64,000 nucleotides of DNA from JAJRTE01 sp964418585 (lineage in GTDB: Bacteria; Myxococcota_A; UBA796; JAJRTE01): the NCBI GenBank assembly GCA_964418585.1, contig CAYQMG010000006.1, forward strand, positions 32,288-96,287, written 5' to 3'. How positions within the stretch are numbered: position 1 is the stretch's first letter; each line of letters begins with the position of its first letter. Shown here piece after piece: positions 45,606-53,431 of the stretch. The position numbers were made by a program, and so were the translations under genes. The notes beneath the pieces are model-generated. The model ran no database searches, was not told the DNA's origin, and saw only the letters and a program-made list of their open reading frames with translations.

Positions 45606-46034
45606 CGATCCAGGTGTTGCGAGTCTTGCCCTCGAGCCTCGCCGGCGGGTCTCCGGAGAGCCATCCAGGAGCCGGGCTGGAGTTACGGCGGTCCCATTGG
45701 CGATCCAGGTAAAGCTTCATCCTTGAGCAAAAAGAGGTCCTACCTTTCTTGACGGTCGGTTCTGAGACGGACTTGAGGAGTGACGCGGCAGATGGCGCGG
45801 CCGACCAGGACGGAGCAGGCGCATCCGGGGAAGCCGGTGTCTCCGCCTTGACCAGGCCCGGTTGGGTTGAGGGTGCACGCCCGCGATTGCTTGAAACGCA
45901 CTTGATCTCGGAGAGGATTCGATGTGCAATAGGCAGGATGGCAGTCGGCGGTCCGGGCAAGGGCGGGGAGCCTGCCGTTCGCGGTCCGTGGCGGCGCTGC
46001 ACGGCATTCGGAGGAGACAATCCAAGGAGGTCCT
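45606..46034. other. Divergent intergenic region between the diguanylate cyclase and zf-TFIIB genes
   Basis: About 430 bases. A minus-strand frame starting at an ATG at 45720 (57 codons, MKLYLDRQW) overlaps the cyclase start and has AGG directly against its start; I do not support it as a gene. Otherwise I see no gene or clear promoter. Confidence 0.35.
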
Positions 46035-46451
46035 ATGAACTGCCCCAAGTGTCAGGAGGACTCGTTGCACGGGTTCGGGCAGGTGGAAGGTGTGGAGATC
46101 GATTTTTGCTCTCGGTGCAAGGGGATCTGGTTCGACGCAGGCGAACTGGCCTTTTACGTGGAAACCGAGCAGGATGTGCCCGACATGGACGCAGCACTGG
46201 CCGCGGGCCGCAAGACCACCTTGCCCTGTCCCCGGTGCGACCAGCACCTCGTGGAAACCCACTATGTGCCTGGAGAGCCGCTGCTCGTGGACATCTGTCC
46301 CGGGTGTCACGGCGTCTTCCTCGACAAGGGCGAGGTGCCTCGAGTGGAGAAGCTGGCGGTACGATTCGGGGGGCTGGAACGGGTGGCTCGCACCGTAAAG
46401 GCGCTCGAAGCACGCGGCTACACGCTGCTCGGTGGTGGCATATCCCGTTGA
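46035..46451 (+). CDS. Double zf-TFIIB zinc-ribbon protein
   Basis: A 138-residue protein with two zf-TFIIB (PF13453-type) ribbons: C3-x2-C6 with C25-x2-C28 followed by KGIWFDAGEL, and C65-x2-C68 with C88-x2-C91 followed by HGVFLDKGEV. The C-terminal ~40 residues are helical and basic. The family is widespread and of unknown function; both ribbons keep all four Cys and the (W/F)xDxGE motif. A perfect AAGGAGG lies 6 bases before the ATG. It heads a short same-strand cluster with two small genes and dsbD. Confidence 0.85.
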   Translation: MNCPKCQEDSLHGFGQVEGVEIDFCSRCKGIWFDAGELAFYVETEQDVPDMDAALAAGRKTTLPCPRCDQHLVETHYVPGEPLLVDICPGCHGVFLDKGEVPRVEKLAVRFGGLERVARTVKALEARGYTLLGGGISR

Positions 46452-46484
46452 CCGGACTGACTTCTGTTTCGACCTGGAGGTGAC

Positions 46485-46685
46485 ATGGCGCGGTGGAGAA
46501 TGGTGACGAAAGATGGCGAGCAGAGTTTCGAAACGGAAGATGCCGTGCTCGCCCACATCAAGAAAGAATTGATGGAAGCGATCGAGCGCACGTCGCTGCG
46601 GGACGTGGTGGTCATTGATCCCGAGGGGGTGCGGTGCGACGTGCATGTCAACATCCGTCTCGAGGAACAGTTGTACGGTCGTTGA
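46485..46685 (+). CDS. Small protein of unknown function (66 aa)
   Basis: A 66-residue soluble protein (MARWRMVTKDGEQSFETEDAV) with predicted helix-strand composition, ending RLEEQLYGR. GGAGGTG lies 4-5 bases before the ATG and the gap from the zf-TFIIB gene is 33 bases, so it is likely co-transcribed with it. No family is recognised. Codon choice looks like that of its neighbours. Confidence 0.6.
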   Translation: MARWRMVTKDGEQSFETEDAVLAHIKKELMEAIERTSLRDVVVIDPEGVRCDVHVNIRLEEQLYGR

Positions 46686-46914
46686 CCGGGTGCCGAGGTT
46701 GTGCCTCTTGGCCGTCCCCCCATCGTTGTCTCCTGTCCCTGGATGTTCCCACCCCACCACGGCTGCGAAAGCTAAGCCACTTCGTCCCGCTTCCCGTACT
46801 AGAGAACACGGGGAATTCTCCACGAGCTGGCTTCCCTGGACATTCTCGGTCGAATGGCGGACCGGTTTCCATAGTGTGCAGCAGTTCAACCGAAGCTGGT
46901 ATCCGAGGTGGTTC
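46686..46914. other. Intergenic region with a short inverted repeat
   Basis: No gene is recognised here. A small inverted repeat (GAGAA and TTCTC around CACGGGGAA) lies near 46801-46819. It precedes the possible small membrane protein gene at 46915. Confidence 0.3.
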
Positions 46915-47148
46915 ATGGACAACTCGTTTGTGAGGATTTCTCGACAGCTTGCCATCCTGGGCGTCATGGCCATCGCAATGAGTCTGGGCACGCTCTTCAC
47001 CCTGTCACTCGGCGGTGGGGTCAGCTACATGTCGTCGACAGAACATGTGCGGCAGGCACTGGTGACCGCAGCGTCGGTGGCCCAGCCGAGCGCGGCCGAG
47101 GAAGCCTGGAGCCGGGATATCCGCTCACCTGGTGCGAGGACCCGATAG
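46915..47148 (+). CDS. Possible small single-pass membrane protein (77 aa)
   Basis: A 77-residue frame from ATG 46915, with GAGGTGG just upstream. It has one clear hydrophobic helix (LAILGVMAIAMSLGTLFTL) after a short N-terminus MDNSFVRISRQ, then a polar C-terminus. It sits between the 66-residue gene and dsbD on the same strand. The membrane helix and ribosome-binding site favour a real gene, but no homologous family is recognised. Confidence 0.4.
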   Translation: MDNSFVRISRQLAILGVMAIAMSLGTLFTLSLGGGVSYMSSTEHVRQALVTAASVAQPSAAEEAWSRDIRSPGARTR

Positions 47149-47281
47149 TCCAGGAAGAGACCTGGACGCGCTTTCGGGGCGGGTGAAACACTTTACGTGG
47201 GTCGAGAGACTGTGTACATATCGCATGCGGCCGTTCCGGCGCGTGAGCCACGGTTCACTCGATCTGTGAGGTGTCCTCGCC

Positions 47282-49075
47282 ATGAAACGCTCTTTCCTCC
47301 GTGTCGCCCGTTGGTCTCTGCTCGGGCTGGCGGTAGCCATTGCTTTCAGTGTCTCGGCCCAACCCAAGAAGGTGGCCCTCACCATACGCCCGTTCGTGGA
47401 TCGGGATCCGGTTTCGGCCGGGACCACCGCCTACGCCGCGCTCGAGGTCACAGTCCCGAAAAAGTTCCATGTGAATGCCCATGAACCGCTCGAATCGCAC
47501 CTCATCCCCACCACGTTGACCGTGGAGGCTCCTGCAGGTGTCTCGGTGCGGGAAATCGTCTATCCCGAGCCCGAGATGGTGAAGACTGGTGGCTCTCCCA
47601 CGCCGATCGCGGTTTATGGCGGGCGTTTCCTGGTGGGTGTCGCACTGGATGTGGCTCCAGACGCTGAACCAGGGCAACGGACCATGCCCGCCCGTCTCAG
47701 ATACCAGGCCTGCGATGACCATGTTTGTTTTTTTCCTGCGACCCAGGAGGTGACCATCTCGTTCCGGGTGGACGCCCCCGGGGGCGCGCCGGTTTTTCAG
47801 CACGCGGATCTGTTTCAGCGTATTTCGTTCTCGGACCGTCCGGCAGCCGGAGGGGGTGAGGAAGGCCCGGGGGCCGGGGCGGGGGCGGGCTCGACCCGTG
47901 GGGATCAGTCGAGCAATGTGCTCGAGCTGCTGGAACAATTCGACGTGCTGGCGACCGCAGGGGGGAATCTGGATTCCGAGCAGTTCCTCGAGTTCATCGC
48001 GTCGGCCGAACAGGGCGGGGCATCGGGCGGAGCGGGGTCGGGGTTGGCGGACAAAGGGCCCATCGCCCTCCTCGTGTTGATTCTGATTGGGGGGCTCGCG
48101 TTGAATCTGACGCCGTGTGTATTGCCTCTGGTCCCGATCAATCTCGCCATCATCGGGGCCGGGACCGAGGCGAACAATCGAGCCCAGGGGTTTGCTCTCG
48201 GCGGCACCTATGGGCTGGGCATGGCTCTGGCCTACGGGCTGCTCGGACTGGTCGTGATCCTGACCTCGAGCACTTTTGGCGCGCTGAACGCCTCCCCCTG
48301 GTTCAATGCCGCGATTGCGGTCCTGTTCGTGGTCCTCGCCCTGGCGATGTTCGATGTGATCACGATCGACTTTTCCCGGTTTCAATCCAAGGTGGATCTG
48401 GGCGGCAAGGCCAAGGGGAGCTATCTGCTCGCCTTCGTGATGGGGGCGGTGGCCGCGTTGCTGGCCGGTGCCTGCGTGGCTCCGGTGGTGATCCAGGTCA
48501 TCGTGCTTTCGAGTGACCTGTATGCTCGAGGCCACAGTCTGGCCTTGGGGCTTCCGTTTGTCCTGGGGATTGGGATGGCGTTGCCGTGGCCGTTTGCCGG
48601 TGCAGGTCTTTCGGCGCTTCCGAGACCTGGGATGTGGATGAACCGGGTGAAGCAGGTGTTTGGTATTCTGATCTTGGGGTTCTCGGCCTACTACGGCTAC
48701 CTGGCCTACGAGACCTGGACGCAGGAAGATGGCGATTCCGTAGAGGTGGCTCAAGAAGCGGTGAAGGAGGGGGGATGGTACACGTCGTTGGAGCAAGGTC
48801 TGCGTGAGGCCAAGGCCGGGAACCGGAAGGTTCTGGTGGACGTGTGGGCGACCTGGTGCAAGAACTGCTACACCATGGACAAGACCACGCTGCGGGACCC
48901 GAAAGTGCTCGAAGCACTCAAGGACCATGTGAAGGTCAAGTATCAGGCCGAGGACATCAACGCGTCGCCGGCCCAGGACGTGGTGGCTCGCTTCAAAGGG
49001 GTGGGACTTCCTCTCTATGCGATCCTGGCGCCCAGGTCCGGGGGGGACGGGCAAGCAGCGCCCGGCAGGCATTGA
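47282..49075 (+). CDS. dsbD: DsbD-like thiol:disulfide interchange protein
   Basis: A 597-residue protein with the three DsbD parts. After a signal peptide (LLGLAVAIAFSVSAQ) comes an N-terminal periplasmic domain with the Cys pair C144-x4-C149 (YQACDDHVCFFP). A Gly/Ala-rich linker follows, then an eight-helix membrane domain with NLTPCVLPLVPINL and AGACVAPVVIQ. The C-terminal thioredoxin domain has active site WATWCKNCYTMD. It carries electrons from cytoplasmic thioredoxin to periplasmic thiols for disulfide isomerisation, cytochrome maturation or peroxide defence. The thioredoxin domain ends rather early (YAILAPRSGGDGQ), with a short atypical C-terminus. GAGGTG precedes the ATG. Confidence 0.92.
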   Translation: MKRSFLRVARWSLLGLAVAIAFSVSAQPKKVALTIRPFVDRDPVSAGTTAYAALEVTVPKKFHVNAHEPLESHLIPTTLTVEAPAGVSVREIVYPEPEMVKTGGSPTPIAVYGGRFLVGVALDVAPDAEPGQRTMPARLRYQACDDHVCFFPATQEVTISFRVDAPGGAPVFQHADLFQRISFSDRPAAGGGEEGPGAGAGAGSTRGDQSSNVLELLEQFDVLATAGGNLDSEQFLEFIASAEQGGASGGAGSGLADKGPIALLVLILIGGLALNLTPCVLPLVPINLAIIGAGTEANNRAQGFALGGTYGLGMALAYGLLGLVVILTSSTFGALNASPWFNAAIAVLFVVLALAMFDVITIDFSRFQSKVDLGGKAKGSYLLAFVMGAVAALLAGACVAPVVIQVIVLSSDLYARGHSLALGLPFVLGIGMALPWPFAGAGLSALPRPGMWMNRVKQVFGILILGFSAYYGYLAYETWTQEDGDSVEVAQEAVKEGGWYTSLEQGLREAKAGNRKVLVDVWATWCKNCYTMDKTTLRDPKVLEALKDHVKVKYQAEDINASPAQDVVARFKGVGLPLYAILAPRSGGDGQAAPGRH

Positions 49076-49119
49076 GGGCGGACAGGTGGCCGCGTGGGGA
49101 ACCCGACCTCGAGGCCACT

Positions 49120-49326
49120 TCAGTCCGCCTGCTCCTCCTCTCCCTCATCAATGATGATGACGCGCCCCCGGGGCGTGGAATCCCCGCGTTCTCGAGACCC
49201 ATTGGACTCGCGCCTGGGACGGCCCGTGTCAGGTGCATCAATGTATAGTGGCTCCGGGCGCCACTCGGAGCGCCTTCGTTCCCGCTCCCGCCGTGACGTC
49301 CGTTCCTGATCACGTGGAATCACCAT
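49120..49326 (-). CDS. Possible small Arg-rich protein with acidic tail (68 aa)
   Basis: A 68-residue frame: N-terminus MVIPRDQERTSRRERERRR, a short core EWRPEPLYIDAP, and a C-terminus RVIIIDEGEEEQAD. GGAGG lies 9 bases before the ATG at 49326; a GTG at 49341 is also in frame. The sharply bipartite basic/acidic composition and the hydrophobic VIIID segment look like protein rather than chance, but no family is recognised. It converges on dsbD. Confidence 0.4.
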   Translation of the reverse strand: MVIPRDQERTSRRERERRRSEWRPEPLYIDAPDTGRPRRESNGSRERGDSTPRGRVIIIDEGEEEQAD

Positions 49327-49573
49327 GGAACAGACCTCCACGCTTCAACATAGCCGAAAAGAATCTTATCTGTATTCTTCCTGACACCCAGGCCGGCGTC
49401 CTCTTCCTTAGAATGACCCAATGCCCGGATGGACCCGCTCCCTGTCCGCGGCTGGAGCGAGCGAGCATCCCGGTTTGGCACCAGGCCGGGGAAAGGGGAT
49501 AGCAGGCGTATACAAATCAGGTTAGAATACCATCCGTCAAGCGTTTTGTACACCGGTGCTCGAGAACGTTCCC

Positions 49574-50587
49574 ATGTCGACGCGAACAGCCATATCGACC
49601 ACTGCCGCGCAACGGTTGGCCGCCTTGGGGCGCGAGTTCGAGAGCCTGGGTCATTTCCTGTGGGCGGAATGGGTATTCAAGCAGGTGGCCCGCCGGGGAC
49701 CTCCCTCGAGCACTGCCTACTACATCTTGGGGCGAATTCAGGCCAAGCGGGGCAAGTTGGAAGAAGGGAAGGCGAACTTTGCCCGGTGCCTGGCGATGAA
49801 GCCGGACTTCTATCAGTGCCGGGTGAGCTTTTTCCAGATCTGTCGGGAGGAGCATTGGCAACCTGCGTCGCCTCGTTGGGCTCTGTTCGCTGCGCGACCG
49901 GCCGTGCCCGAGGAGCCCGAGGCGTGGAGCCTCACCGACCTTCACCAGGCGGTTGGAGCGGCGCTTTCGTCGCAAATGTGGTATGAAGTCGGCAGGTTCG
50001 ATACCGACGACCCGGATGCCTGCGTTCTGGACAGTCTCGAGACCATGCAGCGCAGGATGAAGGGACGCGCGGCTCGTGTGTTCGCCCGGCGACTGGCCGA
50101 GGCTCGAGGGGTCCTGGACAGGGCCTGTGTTTTCCTGGAACACCAGGCCGCCGCAGAAAGGACGTGGAAGAAACGTCGGGTCCGCGTGACCAGGCGTGAC
50201 GGGTCGAGCGTGGACCTCCTGGGCTTGCGGGACAGCGACGACCTTACCGGTTGCCACCTGGAAACCATCGAGGATGGGCGCACCCGCTTCCTTCCCCTTG
50301 TCGACGTGGCCCGTGTCCGGTTCGGAAGGTTCGGCGAGTTCACCGAAGCCCGGGTGGATGTGGCTGGCGGGGCGTCTCGAGCAGTGGTGGTACCGGCTCT
50401 CTACTACGGCTCCCGGTACAGCACCATGGCTGAGTTGTCGCACGGCGAGATCTCCATGTTCAAGGAGCTGTACAAGGGTATCCAGATTGGCGTCGGCCGT
50501 CGCGTGTTTCGCGGGACCCGACCGGACGATGGCAGCGATGTCGCGTTGGGGATTCACGAGATCGAAGTCATCGAGTTCATGTCGTGA
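49574..50587 (+). CDS. TPR protein with TagJ/ImpE-like C-terminal domain
   Basis: A 337-residue protein. The N-terminal ~100 residues form TPR-like helices (WAEWVFKQVARRGPPSSTAYYILGRIQAKRG). The C-terminal half (VTRRDGSSVDLLGLRDSDDLTG, LPLVDVARVRFG, VVVPALYYGS, RVFRGTRPDDGSD, HEIEVIEF) matches the layout of ImpE/TagJ, an accessory protein of type VI secretion that binds the TssB sheath protein. No other type VI gene is in the window, so the role may differ. Start: ATG 49574 (weak GAGAA upstream) or GTG 49556. A ferritin-like gene follows after 31 bases. The TagJ assignment is moderately sure. Confidence 0.55.
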   Translation: MSTRTAISTTAAQRLAALGREFESLGHFLWAEWVFKQVARRGPPSSTAYYILGRIQAKRGKLEEGKANFARCLAMKPDFYQCRVSFFQICREEHWQPASPRWALFAARPAVPEEPEAWSLTDLHQAVGAALSSQMWYEVGRFDTDDPDACVLDSLETMQRRMKGRAARVFARRLAEARGVLDRACVFLEHQAAAERTWKKRRVRVTRRDGSSVDLLGLRDSDDLTGCHLETIEDGRTRFLPLVDVARVRFGRFGEFTEARVDVAGGASRAVVVPALYYGSRYSTMAELSHGEISMFKELYKGIQIGVGRRVFRGTRPDDGSDVALGIHEIEVIEFMS

Positions 50588-50618
50588 CCTGCCCTGTGTC
50601 GGCAGATGGGGAGACACA

Positions 50619-51134
50619 ATGGATCCGGAAATCACGGAATTGATGGACCGTTCGAGCCTGGTGGAACTCAAGGTCGCACGCGTGTACGATGCGCTGGCAA
50701 GGGTCTTCGACGATGAACCCGCCCTTTCCCGGTTCTGGGCCCTCTTTGCCGAGGCAGAGCGATACCATTCGTTGATCATTCAAATGCAGAAGCACTTGAT
50801 CGACCCGGGCGCGGCGACCCGGGAGCGTATCGACGCCTGGAAGGCCGACGTGGAACAGATGCTTTCCTACCTGGACGAACAGATTGCCAGGCTCGAGGAT
50901 GATGAGTGGGAGCCTTCGGTGTCGGAAGCGTTTGCCCTCGCCGATCATATCGAGAATCAGGTCGCCGAGGCTCAGACCCACAGCTTTCGCATGGTGGACC
51001 GCAGCGACATCGGAGACCTGGTTTCCAGGTTGCACGAGGAAGACCTGCGTCACCGGGACAAGCTCCTTCAGGCCCGACGGAGGTTTGACAGTTCGTTCAC
51101 TGACGATGGAAGCGGGCTGTCTGCGCGGTCGTGA
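50619..51134 (+). CDS. Ferritin-like/rubrerythrin-type four-helix protein
   Basis: A 171-residue, highly helical acidic protein. Glu and ExxH pairs recur at helix positions typical of di-iron ferritin-like proteins: SLVELKVARVYDALA, FAEAERYHSLI, EAFALADHIENQVAEAQ and HEEDLRHRDKLL. This fits rubrerythrin-type domains, which reduce peroxide or store iron, though the rubredoxin-type Cys4 site is absent. The start is the ATG at 50619 with GGGGAGA upstream; the longer frame from 50196 overlaps the preceding gene. It is probably co-transcribed with the TagJ-like gene. Confidence 0.65.
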   Translation: MDPEITELMDRSSLVELKVARVYDALARVFDDEPALSRFWALFAEAERYHSLIIQMQKHLIDPGAATRERIDAWKADVEQMLSYLDEQIARLEDDEWEPSVSEAFALADHIENQVAEAQTHSFRMVDRSDIGDLVSRLHEEDLRHRDKLLQARRRFDSSFTDDGSGLSARS

Positions 51135-51196
51135 AACCGAGCCGGCAACCGGGGGGCGGGGATGAACCAGGTGGTCTTGCTTCCGGACGCTTGAAA

Positions 51197-51601
51197 TCAG
51201 GTTCGGGGGCGGGTCTGAGATCGGAGGAAACTCACGATGTCGGCGGTGTCCGTGCCCGGACCGAACACGGCAGCCACCCCGGCCTCCTTGAGGGCGGGAA
51301 CATCGTCGTCAGGGATTACGCCGCCTCCAAACACCAGGATGTCACCGGCACCTTTTTCCCGGAGCAAGCGCACGACTTCCGGGAACAGCCGCAGGTGTGC
51401 ACCTGACAGGCTCGAGAGGCCCACAGCATCCACGTCCTCCTGAATCGCCGTGTTGGCGATCATCTCCGGCGTCTGGTGAAGCCCGGTGTAAATGACCTCG
51501 AACCCTGCGTCCATCAGGGCTCGAGCCACCACCTTGGCACCACGATCGTGCCCGTCCAGTCCGGGCTTGGCGATGAGCACGCGCCACATCCGTTCTGCCA
51601 T
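51197..51601 (-). CDS. Methylmalonyl-CoA mutase small subunit, B12-binding domain protein
   Basis: A 134-residue cobalamin-binding domain with the base-off/His-on motif D16-x-H18-x2-G21 (KPGLDGHDRGAKVVARAL), the GLSSLSGAH loop and FGGGVIPDDDV. This is the size and sequence of the separate B12 subunit (MutB C-terminal or McmA2 type), which pairs with a large catalytic subunit encoded elsewhere. Related mutases (ethylmalonyl- or isobutyryl-CoA type) cannot be excluded. GAGGAA precedes the ATG. It lies 10 bases after the enoyl-CoA hydratase gene, suggesting a shared acyl-CoA pathway. Confidence 0.88.
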   Translation of the reverse strand: MAERMWRVLIAKPGLDGHDRGAKVVARALMDAGFEVIYTGLHQTPEMIANTAIQEDVDAVGLSSLSGAHLRLFPEVVRLLREKGAGDILVFGGGVIPDDDVPALKEAGVAAVFGPGTDTADIVSFLRSQTRPRT

Positions 51602-51611
51602 GGTCCGTTCC

Positions 51612-52391
51612 TCATCGGCCCTGGAACTTGGGCGCCCGCTTCTCCAGGAACGCAGTCATGCCTTCCTTGCGGTCCTCGGTCCCAAATCCCTCGACGAACT
51701 TGTCGACCTCGATCTCCAGGCCCTGGGCCAGGGGCACGTCAAGGCCCTCGTTCACCGCTTGCTTGACCAGGCCCACTGCGATGAGACCCTTCCCGGCAAT
51801 GGTCGACGCCAGCTTCTTCGCCGCTTCCATCAGTTCGTCCGGGGGATAGATTCGGGCCACCAACCCGATACGCAGCGCTTCCTCAGCACCAATCATCTCG
51901 CCGCTCATGCACAGATACTTGGCCCATTGCGGCCCAATCAGGCGGGCCATCCGCTGCGTTCCTCCGAACCCGGGAATGATCCCAAGGTTGACCTCCGGTT
52001 GTCCGAAACGGGCCTTCTCGGACGCCAGAATCACGTCACATGCCATGGCCAGCTCGCACCCACCTCCCAACGCGAATCCGTTCACCGCGGCAATCACCGG
52101 CATGGACGTGGACTGAAGGCGCTTGAACAGGTTCTGACCAGCCCAGGCAAACGCTCGAGCTTGCTCCTGATCCATGTCCTTCATCTCGGCGATGTCTGCG
52201 CCAGCCACAAAGCTCTTCGGCCCCGCCCCGGTGATGATCAGGACATCCGCCGCCTTTTCCGACTCGATGTGATCCAGTGCCGCACCAATGTCCTTGAGCG
52301 TGGCACGATTGAGTGCGTTCAGCGCCTTGGGACGGTTGATGGTCAGGATGCCGATACGACCCTCGAACTCGAGAAGCACATTGTCGAACAT
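51612..52391 (-). CDS. Enoyl-CoA hydratase (crotonase family)
   Basis: A 259-residue crotonase. The two catalytic glutamates are present: E113 in GGGCELAMACD and E133 in FGQPEVNLGIIPGFGGTQRM. The oxyanion-hole loop AGADIAEMKDM is canonical. It hydrates trans-2-enoyl-CoA in beta-oxidation or the 3-hydroxybutyryl-CoA route. AAAGGAG lies 8 bases upstream of the ATG. It is transcribed with the B12-binding mutase subunit downstream. A short-chain (crotonyl-CoA) preference is plausible but not proven. Confidence 0.92.
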   Translation of the reverse strand: MFDNVLLEFEGRIGILTINRPKALNALNRATLKDIGAALDHIESEKAADVLIITGAGPKSFVAGADIAEMKDMDQEQARAFAWAGQNLFKRLQSTSMPVIAAVNGFALGGGCELAMACDVILASEKARFGQPEVNLGIIPGFGGTQRMARLIGPQWAKYLCMSGEMIGAEEALRIGLVARIYPPDELMEAAKKLASTIAGKGLIAVGLVKQAVNEGLDVPLAQGLEIEVDKFVEGFGTEDRKEGMTAFLEKRAPKFQGR

Positions 52392-52499
52392 TTCGATACT
52401 CCTTTGCTACGAATCCACCCATGGCACGACAGGCAGCCTCAGACATACGCGATCCCTGTAAGGCGGTCAAGTCCTGTTCGCCTGGGGCCAGATTCTATT

Positions 52500-53070
52500 C
52501 ATCTTCGAGCAGGAAGGGGGCGCCCAGGCGCACAGTGCGCCCGCATGCAACACGCATGCCAGGGGGTGAACCGGTCGCTGCAACTGCTTCTCAAGTTCGA
52601 AACGGTGCGTGGTGGCCTCGTGGTCCCCCGGGAAACGCATCGGTTCATGGCAGAGGGTGAGGCGACGGCCTTTCCACCCTCGGTTGAACGTTTCCATTCT
52701 TGTCCCGGGATTCCTGAATCACGACCCAGATCTGCCGCAGATTGAGTCCATCCGAGGAAGCCAGTCATTTCCCGGGTGCGACGGAGTCGTGGCCGGACTT
52801 GTCTGTTCCCGGATTACTCCCACTCCGTGACGGCGTCCGGGTTCTGGTGGGTCAGGGGGGGCAGGACCCGCCTGGCCTCGGCCAGGAGGTCAGGCTGATT
52901 GTTCCTGAGGGCGATGACATGGCCCCGGTTCGCCTGGAGAATCAGGGTTGCGATTGCCAGGGAGCAGAAGCCGGCGTCCAAAGTGACGATCTCGAACAGG
53001 TCGAGGGAACCGTGGCGATTGAGCCGTGCATTGAAGGAGGCGGGGAATGCGCCCATTTCCTTGGTGGCGT
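52500..53070 (-). pseudogene. Decayed DDE transposase remnant (ISAs1/IS4-like)
   Basis: The frame 53056-52814 encodes LDLFEIVTLDAGFCSLA, GHVIALRNNQPDLLAEARR and ends DAVTEWE, matching the catalytic-Asp region and the KGNQP-like motif of ISAs1/IS4-type transposases. The frame then stops. A second piece in another frame (LRQIWVVIQESRDKNGNVQ, about 52750-52690) matches the later RQVWRV...DKNGK segment. More similarity follows after further frame changes toward 52500. No intact gene or flanking inverted repeats were found, so this is an old, frameshifted insertion-sequence relic. Confidence 0.6.
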
Positions 53071-53220
53071 TGGATTTGTGTTTTCACTTCAGAGAGATTG
53101 GAAGCTTCTGGAGCCATTGAACCGCGTGTGAAGCCCCTCTTCGAGAGGCGTGTGGGACCCCCACCCGGTGGGGGCTCGGATTGAGCGGGCTGCGGAGGGG
53201 GCGAGGGCTCCGATGGTTCC

Positions 53221-53385
53221 CTACGGGAGGGAGTGGCGCTGTCGTTTGGAGCCGGAGGAGACCCGGTTGGCGCCTTCAGCGATGAGGATGACCGTGGCGC
53301 CAGCGGCCCTGAGGAGTTGGTCAGCAAACGAGCGGTATCCGCGGGCAACGTTTTGCAGTGCGCGTGTTGCACGCCTGCACGTCAT
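53221..53385 (-). CDS. Doubtful short ORF (54 codons) beside the transposase relic
   Basis: A 54-residue frame starts MTCRRATRALQNVARGYRSF and continues with an amphipathic helix and a hydrophobic strand (ATVILIAEGANRV). It looks protein-like but has no properly spaced ribosome-binding site (GAGGG abuts the ATG). It could be a fragment of a lost gene. Nothing else is visible between here and the FAD oxidoreductase stop at 53432. Confidence 0.2.
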   Translation of the reverse strand: MTCRRATRALQNVARGYRSFADQLLRAAGATVILIAEGANRVSSGSKRQRHSLP

Positions 53386-53431
53386 CCCTCAGGCTCGAGA
53401 ATGAACTGGGTCTGGGTATCAGTTGTCGATT

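Noticed and set aside
45547..45720. A 57-codon minus-strand frame (MKLYLDRQW) before the diguanylate cyclase
   Set aside because: It overlaps the likely cyclase start, its AGG abuts the start codon, and its sequence has no recognisable features.
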